20,338 nucleotides of DNA, taken from the IMG/VR virus record IMGVR_UViG_3300028548_004585, positions 1-20,338 of that record; one strand, 5' to 3'. A model generated the notes under the pieces. It worked only from the letters and a program-made list of their open reading frames with translations, made no database searches and was not told the DNA's origin. A program made the translations under genes and the position numbers. Positions 7,387 through 12,952 of this stretch are shown here, piece by piece (the stretch's first letter is position 1; each line of letters starts with the position of its first letter). This DNA comes from a virus.

Positions 7387-7567
7387 AAAAATTAAGTTAT
7401 GAGACTGGCTCACCAGAATTAGCAAGCCAGCCACACGCCGTCTATCTGTTGTAGTTAATGCCGTTTCCACAATAAAATGAAGATCGATGATCGAGGACGG
7501 CATTTTGATTGAAGATGCTACAACTCAACTCGTAAGGAGATCACCGATGGTACAAAAATTAAGTTAT
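7387..7567. repeat. 14-nt direct repeats flanking a 153-nt structured insert
   Basis: AAAAATTAAGTTAT occurs at 7387-7400 and again at 7554-7567. The 153 nt between them holds no convincing gene but has several dyads: CTGGCT/AGCCAG near 7405-7430; an outer pair GTTGTAG (7448-7454) with CTACAAC (7518-7524) enclosing AATGCCGT (7457-7464) with ACGGCATT (7497-7504); and GATC-GAT-GATC at 7482-7492. On the leftward strand, joining the two repeat copies (removing 167 nt) keeps the 76-residue gene open and gives a new end, YNLIFTGEYNG, with a stop at 7366-7368 that overlaps the next ATG. This looks like an insertion with duplication of its target, but the mechanism is unknown. Confidence 0.6.
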
Positions 7568-7748
7568 ATTTTAATGGTAACACTAAAGGGCAAGGCTTTC
7601 GCGTAAATTCAGGATGCTGCTCTATGTACGCGCACTGACCGCTTTCTGTTTTTGCCACAGTTGGCAATTCTGCCCAAGTTAGCAATGTTAATATCAGAAC
7701 CATAATCACAGTAATAAATATTGACACTGTTAAGTAATATTTTTTCAT
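7518..7748 (-). CDS. Small exported/membrane protein, C-terminus apparently altered
   Basis: This 76-residue product has a hydrophobic N-terminal segment (residues 5-24) after MKK, then TWAELPT. It could be a cleaved signal peptide (possible cut after TWA) or a single anchor. The rest would face the periplasm and contains Cys39 and Cys53 (QCAYIEQHPEFTRKPCP), possibly disulfide-bonded. The start overlaps the upstream stop in ATGA. The last ten residues (from VPSV to the stop) come from the insert between two direct repeats; without the insert the protein would end YNLIFTGEYNG. A lysis or superinfection role is possible. No family is named. Confidence 0.6.
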   Translation of the reverse strand: MKKYYLTVSIFITVIMVLILTLLTWAELPTVAKTESGQCAYIEQHPEFTRKPCPLVLPLKYNLIFVPSVISLRVEL

Positions 7749-7999
7749 GAGTAAGTATCCATAATGTTATCTACTGTACGCTCTGCACTGTCTCTAAGAG
7801 CTTCCCGAAGTCGCAGCGATATAACCAGAGCTTCACCATCTGTTGAGGACTTCATAAGCTGATGCAGATATGCCTCTAGGTCTTTAGTGTCTTCCACAAT
7901 ATTAGTGTAGCTCCAGTTGTCTCCATTGTTGTCCACAACTTTATCCATTTGACTAAGGCTGACTAAATGTAGTCGCCTTGTGATATTAAATATACTCAT
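7745..7999 (-). CDS. 84-residue unknown protein
   Basis: I chose the ATG at 7999 (MSIFNITRRLHLVSLS) because GGAG lies 7 nt upstream. A longer frame from 8056 would sit deep inside the upstream gene without a ribosome site. The product is mostly helical and acidic in the middle (KDLEAYLHQLMKSSTDGEAL), without membrane segments. It overlaps the upstream gene by 14 nt and the downstream gene by ATGA, so it is part of one leftward operon. No family is recognised. Confidence 0.6.
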   Translation of the reverse strand: MSIFNITRRLHLVSLSQMDKVVDNNGDNWSYTNIVEDTKDLEAYLHQLMKSSTDGEALVISLRLREALRDSAERTVDNIMDTYS

Positions 8000-8291
8000 C
8001 TGAATTCTCCAAGATAATATCCACTTTTGCGTACTCGATGTATCTAAGGACGGCATCTGTCATATCTTCTTCTAGGTCTTTTTCCATGTCGGGGGCAACG
8101 TCTAACCATACTTCGGGATCTGTCACACCATTAGTGTATTTAATGTTGCTAAACTCAAATTCTTCATAAGTATCTTCCGACCAGTCGTCAATGTGACCGG
8201 TTCTACCACTTCTGGCTGGTGTGTAATCACACCAGAAAGATACTTTTGCCCAATTGCCTTCATTGTCGAATCTTTCTATTTGAATTTCCAT
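7986..8291 (-). CDS. 101-residue acidic unknown protein
   Basis: The ATG has GGAAG with a 5-nt spacer. The product is strongly acidic, with aromatic residues among Asp and Glu (DDWSEDTYEEFEFSNI, later MEKDLEEDMTDAV). The first 60 residues look like beta strands (IQIERFDNEGNWAKVSFWCD, then PARSGRTGHIDD) and the rest like a helix. Acidic early phage proteins are often DNA mimics that block host nucleases or regulators, but this is only an analogy. It is the first gene after a 66-nt gap, so it may have its own start signal. Confidence 0.6.
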   Translation of the reverse strand: MEIQIERFDNEGNWAKVSFWCDYTPARSGRTGHIDDWSEDTYEEFEFSNIKYTNGVTDPEVWLDVAPDMEKDLEEDMTDAVLRYIEYAKVDIILENSDEYI

Positions 8292-8330
8292 TTTATCTTC
8301 CTTTGGTTGGTTGGTTATCGCGCATGGATA

Positions 8331-8351
8331 AATAATACTTCATGTATTATT
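8331..8351. repeat. AT-rich perfect hairpin between leftward genes
   Basis: AATAATAC (8331-8338) and GTATTATT (8344-8351) form an 8-bp stem with a 5-nt loop. It lies in the only sizeable gap among the small leftward genes. On the leftward strand there is no T-run after the stem, so it is not a good intrinsic terminator. It could be an RNA-processing site or an operator. Three TTGG repeats follow at about 8304-8315. Confidence 0.45.
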
Positions 8352-8357
8352 AAAAAG

Positions 8358-8603
8358 CTACTTATTTTTTAAGATAATTAACCTTTTTGCCCTTTCCCTT
8401 ATCAAACCCGCTAAATTACTAGGCATTTGAGCCATAGCTTTTTTTCTATCTTTAGCGTTTAGCACTGCCTCGGCAGCGCGGTTTATGTGAAAGCCAAGAT
8501 AAGACAACTCATCCCTTGTTAGCTCATCAGGGTGCAAATCATTATTTAAACACCTTTCTATTCTATGCCGTATTTTTTCTGCCACAGTAACATTGCCTCC
8601 CAT
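8358..8603 (-). CDS. Small helical basic protein, unknown
   Basis: The product is about 81 residues from ATG 8603 (MGGNVTVAEKIRHRIER). An internal GTG at 8585 (VAEKIRH) has the better ribosome site, GGGAGG ten bases upstream, and may be the real start, giving 75 residues. The protein is basic and helical, ending in IRERAKRLIILKNK. It overlaps the end of the VRR-NUC gene by 28 or 46 nt depending on the start. It could bind DNA or partner with the nuclease. No family is recognised. Confidence 0.55.
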   Translation of the reverse strand: MGGNVTVAEKIRHRIERCLNNDLHPDELTRDELSYLGFHINRAAEAVLNAKDRKKAMAQMPSNLAGLIRERAKRLIILKNK

Positions 8604-8971
8604 GCCGCTTCGTGGCCTAACGCCACACAAATAAACGCGCCTTGTGCTTTACAGGCTCTAAGATACTCAATTTGATTCGGCTGCCAATGCGCTTTAGTAT
8701 GGTCTTGTCTTTTTAGTTCGCACACAAAAGAAGGTGATGCGGGAATAATAATGTCACTTGCACCTGACACCATGCCTTCTGCCTTTTCTTTCATAACTTG
8801 TGCTGCGTGTTTTTTGCCTTCATTTCTAGAATGAATAGCTATCGCACCTAATGTATCTGGATATAATCTTCTCAGCCGATTAAAAAAAGTAACCTGCTCT
8901 AATGCCTCCATTGGACATTTACCCCTAAAGGCAATATCTCCATGCACGGGTATATCATCAGGAAACTTCAT
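8558..8971 (-). CDS. VRR-NUC domain nuclease
   Basis: This 137-residue protein is a stand-alone VRR-NUC nuclease of the PD-(D/E)xK superfamily. The core is visible: an early Glu in MEALEQVTFFNRL (22-34), G-x-SDIIIP with Asp73, ELK with Glu85 and Lys87, WQPNQIEYL with Gln100, and the closing strand GAFICVALG. Stand-alone phage members sit next to helicases and are thought to cleave branched or structured DNA, for example Holliday junctions. Here it follows an SF2 helicase in an ATGA overlap, supporting a helicase-nuclease pair in recombination or repair. The substrate is inferred from the family. Confidence 0.85.
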   Translation of the reverse strand: MKFPDDIPVHGDIAFRGKCPMEALEQVTFFNRLRRLYPDTLGAIAIHSRNEGKKHAAQVMKEKAEGMVSGASDIIIPASPSFVCELKRQDHTKAHWQPNQIEYLRACKAQGAFICVALGHEAAWEAMLLWQKKYGIE

Positions 8972-10752
8972 GGTGCGGCATCCTCCGGTTGATTGTAATT
9001 TAATACTTCATAAAATTTACTATTATATTTCTTTCTATAAGTAATAGTGGTTGGCACAATAGAAAAACCATTCGTCATTCGGTTTACAAGAAGAAAAGCA
9101 TTGCCACTTCTTGTGTCCCGCGCATGAGGCATAAACCAAACTCTAAAACCTTTCGGCCTGTAAGTTGTTTTAATGTCTACTGTTATACAATTCGCACCTT
9201 GTCTTGTTATCGCTCTCCGCGCAGTCCAGCTAGTAACGGCATCACATTGAACTTTTGTTGGGTCTTTCTTCATAGCTGCAAAGTCAGCCTTTAATTTGTC
9301 GTTAGGGTTAACCATTTCTTTTTTACATTCAAAACAATACCTTGCAGCAATATCGTTCTTGGCATTGCAGTTTTCGCAATTTTTTAATGTCCATCGGTAC
9401 TCGCACCTCTCATAATGACCAGCAACTAAAGAGTAATTGGTACATCTTCTCCCATGATGACTAGGCATGAACCCGTGTTCTGTTTTTACCTTCTCACCAT
9501 CTAAGTCTGTGAAATATCCATCTGGACTATAGCCGTATCCTTCATCATTTTTACGTCCTGACACTTCGCTTTGCTCATTACAATCTGGGCATTCAACCCA
9601 TATCTTTTCTGTTTTGGCGCTGCTGTAGCTTTCAATCTCAGGATTAAATACATCACCGTCTGGACAGTGGCGCTCAATGTTTTCTGCATAATCTAGAATT
9701 AACACATCATCTTTTTGTACTGACGGTCTTAGACCGCGACCAATAACCTGCTGCAATAACCTTCCTGATTCAGTTGCTCTTAACAATGCAATGACATCGA
9801 CATGAGGCGCATCAAAACCAACCGTTAACACTGATACATTAACTATATATTTAATCTGCTGGCTTTTAAACTTCTCTATGGTATCGCTGCGTTCTTTTGC
9901 TTTTGTCTTACCAGTGATTAACGCGCTCATTGCTGGCGGCAGACTGGCTAGTATTTCTTCTGCATGTTGAATAGTTGCGGCAAAAAACATAACACCTTTT
10001 CTGTCTTTTGATTGCTCTATAACATCAGCCACAATTAAGCTGGTTTTTCTTCCTTTACCTTTATAGGCTCTATCAACATCATCTTTATTAAACTTGCCCA
10101 TCTTGTTGACAGTCATTTTAATAGTGTCATAGTGAACACTGTTAATTGCACCTATTAATGGTGGTGCTAAATATTTTTGGTCAATTAAATCTGGCGCACC
10201 TATCGTATAAACCTTTTTAACAAAATAAGCATTTTCACCTATTGCTTTATCTTCTTCATTCATCTGGTAAATGTACCCTGTTCCCATTCTGTAAGGTGTC
10301 GCAGTTGTACCAATTACTCTTAACTTTGGATTGCCTTCTTTTATCTTTTCAATAATAGCTTTTACTGTTGGCGTAATTAAATCACATTCATCAATAATAA
10401 CCGCACAGAATTTGCCACTAAATTGGTCGATAGAATTTAAAACCGTTAATGGTGTGCCGAAAACTACTGGATATTTTAAGCATCTACCACCAGCAGAAGC
10501 ACTAAAGACACTGGCGTCTTCTCCAGTTTGCAGGTATTTGCTGCGGTTTTGTTTTACAAGCTCTGCGCTAGGCGCTAGGCATAAAACGTTTTTTCCTTTG
10601 CTTAATTCGTGCAGTATCTTTGCAACTTCTGCAATAATCATGCTTTTGCCCGCGCCAGTTGCAGCCTCCAAAATACAACTATCAGTTGATGCTTTTACAT
10701 GGTCAATAATTTTGTCAACCGCTGTTTGTTGGTAAGCTCTTAGCTTGTACAT
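8968..10752 (-). CDS. SF2 (DEAD/DEAH-like) DNA helicase with zinc-ribbon region
   Basis: The 594-residue protein has the full set of SF2 motifs: RAYQQ at 5-9, Walker A ATGAGKS at 31-37, Walker B DECD at 121-124, TATP at 150-153, motif V LTVGFDAP at 309-316 and motif VI QVIGRGLRP at 335-343. A C-terminal extension carries zinc-ribbon pairs C388-x-x-C391, C459-x-x-C462 and C473-x-x-C476, then a domain of about 100 residues I do not recognise. ATP-driven DNA translocation or unwinding is the family role. It lies 3 nt after the exonuclease gene and is coupled to the VRR-NUC gene, consistent with recombination-dependent replication. Confidence 0.93.
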   Translation of the reverse strand: MYKLRAYQQTAVDKIIDHVKASTDSCILEAATGAGKSMIIAEVAKILHELSKGKNVLCLAPSAELVKQNRSKYLQTGEDASVFSASAGGRCLKYPVVFGTPLTVLNSIDQFSGKFCAVIIDECDLITPTVKAIIEKIKEGNPKLRVIGTTATPYRMGTGYIYQMNEEDKAIGENAYFVKKVYTIGAPDLIDQKYLAPPLIGAINSVHYDTIKMTVNKMGKFNKDDVDRAYKGKGRKTSLIVADVIEQSKDRKGVMFFAATIQHAEEILASLPPAMSALITGKTKAKERSDTIEKFKSQQIKYIVNVSVLTVGFDAPHVDVIALLRATESGRLLQQVIGRGLRPSVQKDDVLILDYAENIERHCPDGDVFNPEIESYSSAKTEKIWVECPDCNEQSEVSGRKNDEGYGYSPDGYFTDLDGEKVKTEHGFMPSHHGRRCTNYSLVAGHYERCEYRWTLKNCENCNAKNDIAARYCFECKKEMVNPNDKLKADFAAMKKDPTKVQCDAVTSWTARRAITRQGANCITVDIKTTYRPKGFRVWFMPHARDTRSGNAFLLVNRMTNGFSIVPTTITYRKKYNSKFYEVLNYNQPEDAAP

Positions 10753-10755
10753 TTG

Positions 10756-11346
10756 TTAATCTAAATGTTTTGAATTATCAAGCTCAGATAAATACAGCTT
10801 ATAAAATGTTTTTAGTTTGGGCAGGGTTTCTTTGATAAAATCGTGATTAAGTGGTATTTCTTCTAATAACTCTGCGCCAGAAGGTGTCCATTGATAAAAG
10901 TATGCTTTAATCCTGCCACTGCATAACATTTCATATTGCACCTGCGCATAATAATGTTGCTGCTGGCTTAAAAGTTTAAAGTTTTGTACGCTTTTGTCAT
11001 TTCTTAATCTGTATGGACATTTTATTTCCACGATCCATTCATCGTCCACCAGTCCATCAGGTGAAGCGCCTAACCAATCTTCAAATTCGTGAAAACCTGT
11101 ATGTTTTATATCCTTGCCAATTCTGAGCTTTAAATCTGCGGTTGCCATTGCTTCATAAAAGTTGCCATGCTCAGTCGCCACGTTACCTTGAAAATCAGCT
11201 TTTAGCCCATGATAATCTCTGACCATGTCTCTTAAAACATCTTGCGGTGACGACCAATGATTCATATTTAAGATAGCCCCTATTCTGCTGCCAGTTATGC
11301 GGCCTTTTCTTTGGCTAAACCATGCTTTTGTTCCTTGCTTGTTCAT
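10756..11346 (-). CDS. YqaJ-type phage exonuclease (lambda exonuclease-like)
   Basis: The ATG at 11346 (MNKQGTKAWFSQRKGRITGS) has GGAG with a 6-nt spacer; an upstream ATG at 11373 would read through a terminator hairpin and is rejected. The 196-residue product has the YqaJ/lambda-exo core: RITGS at 16-20, H60-G61 with Glu65, SPDGL with Asp97, EIKCPY with Glu107 and Lys109, and HYYAQVQYEM at 131-140. The family digests one strand of double-stranded DNA 5' to 3', leaving single strands for annealing. Encoded with a Sak4-like ATPase and a DUF669 protein, it completes a phage recombination module. Confidence 0.93.
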   Translation of the reverse strand: MNKQGTKAWFSQRKGRITGSRIGAILNMNHWSSPQDVLRDMVRDYHGLKADFQGNVATEHGNFYEAMATADLKLRIGKDIKHTGFHEFEDWLGASPDGLVDDEWIVEIKCPYRLRNDKSVQNFKLLSQQQHYYAQVQYEMLCSGRIKAYFYQWTPSGAELLEEIPLNHDFIKETLPKLKTFYKLYLSELDNSKHLD

Positions 11347-11360
11347 AGTGTTCTCCGTAC

Positions 11361-11387
11361 AAAAAAGCCCCACCGGATGGCAGGGCT
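11361..11387 (-). terminator. Leftward intrinsic terminator before the exonuclease gene
   Basis: On the leftward strand AGCCC...GGGCT forms a stem enclosing a small CCA/TGG hairpin and is followed by six T. It lies 15 nt after the DUF669-like gene stop and 15 nt before the exonuclease ATG. It would reduce, rather than fully stop, exonuclease, helicase and nuclease expression relative to the ATPase and ssDNA-binding protein, unless a separate promoter exists. Confidence 0.7.
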
Positions 11388-11402
11388 ATTTATTAAAGTG
11401 TA

Positions 11403-11900
11403 TTAAAAGTCGATGTCTTCATCTTGTTTTTTAGTCAACTTTACATCTTTTTTGCCTGATACCGCGCAGACCCAATTTCCTGAGCGTGTTTGCCCATCGT
11501 CGCCAGCCATCTCCCACACTTGCAATTTAAGTATCATTTGCTTGCCAGTTAATGACTTGGTAAGCATTGCATCATCTGGTTGCTCACCTGATTTTAGCAT
11601 TTTACCACCGGCGTTATAGTCTATAGTCGCCAGCATCTTTTTGGCTTTATCAGCGGTCTTTTCATTGTCGTGCATAACCTTGATATTTTGAAATATTTTT
11701 CGGTTCGCGTACTCCTCAGGGACTAAAACTTGCCATTCAATTGCAATATAGTCTCCGTTGTACTGATTGTTAGCCCATGCTGCGTTCTCAACAACACAAA
11801 GAACATCAGTGTTATCAGGTATAGGCTGGAAATTGTTGCTTGCATCAAATGTGCTTTTAGATTCGATGGCCTCAGATGTACTTGTTTCCCAGAAATTCAT
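11403..11900 (-). CDS. DUF669-type ssDNA-binding-like protein
   Basis: This 165-residue protein starts in a TAATG overlap with the ATPase gene. It matches the phage DUF669 pattern: an N-terminal FQPIPDNTDVLCVVENAAW stretch, YIAIEWQVLVPEEYANRKIF, a helical spacer, then LTGKQMILKLQVWEMAGDDG and GNWVCAV. The C-terminus is acidic and ends DEDIDF, much like the acidic hydrophobic tip of bacterial SSB that recruits partner proteins. A single-strand-binding or recombination mediator role fits, lying between a Sak4-like ATPase and an exonuclease. The binding activity is inferred. Confidence 0.8.
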   Translation of the reverse strand: MNFWETSTSEAIESKSTFDASNNFQPIPDNTDVLCVVENAAWANNQYNGDYIAIEWQVLVPEEYANRKIFQNIKVMHDNEKTADKAKKMLATIDYNAGGKMLKSGEQPDDAMLTKSLTGKQMILKLQVWEMAGDDGQTRSGNWVCAVSGKKDVKLTKKQDEDIDF

Positions 11901-12676
11901 TATTTTGTTCCTTTTTTATTAATATTTAAAGATGGTATGTATTGTTTCAACGGGTTAATACCTGTGGTCACTTCGATATCTTCCGTTATTCCGTACCTGT
12001 TTTTGCTTACATTTGCAGCGGTCGCATAGGTTACTAATAGCCTAGTACCGTCGCTGCGCGCTTTTTTTCTGTCGCCGTCGCCCGTTGTAAAAGTTTGCAG
12101 CTTCATAAATCCTACTAAATCGCAATCATCCACATACGGCGCAACACTTCTCTTGTTCAAGCGCAAAGTGTATCTAGTGTAGGCATCTTGGTCTGGCAGT
12201 TCGATTGTTTCTGTGTCTGCATGACCTATAAAAACAATGTGCATATTTTTATTTTCATTAAGCCAACCGCAAAACTTGCGGGTTCTGTGGTGCATTGCAG
12301 AAATTGCAAGAAATCCTGCACCGTATCCGCCGAGTGCTTGCGCAATAGAGGCTGGTTTTTTCGGGTCTGACTCCATGACCGTTGTTGTAAACAGCCTGTC
12401 TAGCGCTGTTACACTGTCGATGATTAAAGTTTGGTAGTCATGGTCTTGTTGTATTAACGCGGTTAATTGCGCCCATAAGTCTTCACTGCTTTTTAAAACT
12501 GGCAAAGCATCTGGTCGCGACTCTAAAGGGATTGATTGTAGTCCGTCTTCTGCACGAATTACAATCGGTTTAGGAAAAGATGCGGCTAGGCTTGTCTTGC
12601 CCAGACCCGCATCACCTAAAATAGTCGCCAGAACTGGCCTATCCTTAGGTTTTTCTATCTCATTTAATATACTCAT
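11900..12676 (-). CDS. Sak4-like RecA-fold AAA ATPase (recombination)
   Basis: The ATG at 12676 (MSILNEIEKPKDRP) has AAGGA with a 6-nt spacer; an upstream ATG at 12772 would overlap the divergent promoter and is rejected. The 258-residue product has Walker A GDAGLGKTS at 21-29, Walker B LIID at 84-87, and HIVFIGH at 146-152 as the sensor strand. This matches phage nucleotide-binding proteins of the AAA_24/Sak4 group, RecA-like enzymes proposed to promote single-strand annealing with SSB. It is the first gene of the leftward operon, followed by the DUF669-like and exonuclease genes. Confidence 0.85.
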   Translation of the reverse strand: MSILNEIEKPKDRPVLATILGDAGLGKTSLAASFPKPIVIRAEDGLQSIPLESRPDALPVLKSSEDLWAQLTALIQQDHDYQTLIIDSVTALDRLFTTTVMESDPKKPASIAQALGGYGAGFLAISAMHHRTRKFCGWLNENKNMHIVFIGHADTETIELPDQDAYTRYTLRLNKRSVAPYVDDCDLVGFMKLQTFTTGDGDRKKARSDGTRLLVTYATAANVSKNRYGITEDIEVTTGINPLKQYIPSLNINKKGTK

Positions 12677-12715
12677 ATAATTTCCTTCTTCATGGCGCTT
12701 TATTGCTAACCATGC

Positions 12716-12744
12716 TTTACAGTGTACGTGCATTGCGTTAATAT
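12716..12744 (+). promoter_or_regulatory. Rightward early promoter (sigma70-like)
   Basis: TTTACA at 12716-12721 and TAATAT at 12739-12744 are separated by 17 nt. Transcription would begin near 12751, 28 nt before the Cro-like gene, leaving its ribosome site (12765-12769) in the leader. It overlaps the leftward promoter almost entirely, so the two should exclude each other. Confidence 0.6.
12718..12726. promoter_or_regulatory. Candidate operator TACAGTGTA
   Basis: TACA-G-TGTA is a dyad centred on the overlap of the two divergent promoters. The 12-mer CTTTACAGTGTA recurs exactly at 15596-15607, upstream of the second rightward early region. A small Cro-like gene begins 53 nt away. Binding is inferred from position and repetition only. 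Confidence 0.45.
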
Positions 12745-12749
12745 GTAAA
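12721..12749 (-). promoter_or_regulatory. Leftward early promoter (sigma70-like)
   Basis: On the leftward strand TTTACA (12749-12744) and TACACT (12726-12721) are separated by 17 nt. The start would fall near 12714, giving a leader of about 38 nt before the Sak4-like gene. Its -10 box shares bases with the -35 box of the rightward promoter. Confidence 0.6.
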
Positions 12750-12778
12750 CAGTTATTTATAAACGGGAGCAATATAAC

Positions 12779-12952
12779 ATGATGACAAGATTGGAAATGG
12801 TTAAAGAATTAAAGACACGCAACCTTAGCCAAGTTGCTAGGGATATATCTGTAACAAGGGTTTATCTTTCGCATTTAGCTAACGGCAAGAGGCCGCAAGT
12901 ATCTTGGGAAATGGTAAAGAGAATCAGTGATTATTTAGAGGTGGACAAGTAA
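12779..12952 (+). CDS. Cro-like helix-turn-helix regulator (57 aa)
   Basis: The ATG at 12779 has GGGAG at 12765-12769. A second ATG follows immediately. The product (MMTRLEMVKELKTRNLSQVA, then ISVTRVYLSHLANGKRPQVS) has a Cro/XRE-type HTH: helix 2 at NLSQVARDI, turn, and recognition helix TRVYLSHLANGKR. The last part (WEMVKRISDYLEVDK) completes the five-helix unit. At 57 residues it has the size of a Cro protein, with no repressor C-terminal domain. The stop shares one base with the primase start. Its place beside two overlapping divergent promoters makes it the candidate controller of the early switch. Confidence 0.8.
   Translation: MMTRLEMVKELKTRNLSQVARDISVTRVYLSHLANGKRPQVSWEMVKRISDYLEVDK

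Noticed and set aside
7448-7524. Integron attC-like site in the repeat-flanked insert
   Set aside because: The outer arms read GTTGTAG...CTACAAC, the reverse order of the AAC...GTT core sites expected in attC.
7387-7567. Self-splicing intron explanation for the insert
   Set aside because: At about 160 nt it is shorter than typical group I introns, I see no catalytic core, and splicing does not explain flanking direct repeats.
7548-7607. 19-codon + strand frame after a good AAGGAG site at 7534-7539
   Set aside because: The ribosome-like site is real but the peptide is short, lies mostly antisense to the 76-residue gene and is not coupled to anything on the + strand.
10331-10735. 134-codon frame on the + strand opposite the helicase gene
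   Set aside because: It lies fully antisense to the conserved SF2 motifs, lacks a ribosome site and any family resemblance.
11347-11373. Longer exonuclease start at 11373
   Set aside because: It would encode the terminator hairpin and lacks a ribosome site, while ATG 11346 has GGAG at normal spacing.
12733-12761. Alternative rightward promoter TTGCGT-17-TTTATA
   Set aside because: Its start point would fall inside the ribosome site of the Cro-like gene, leaving no workable leader.
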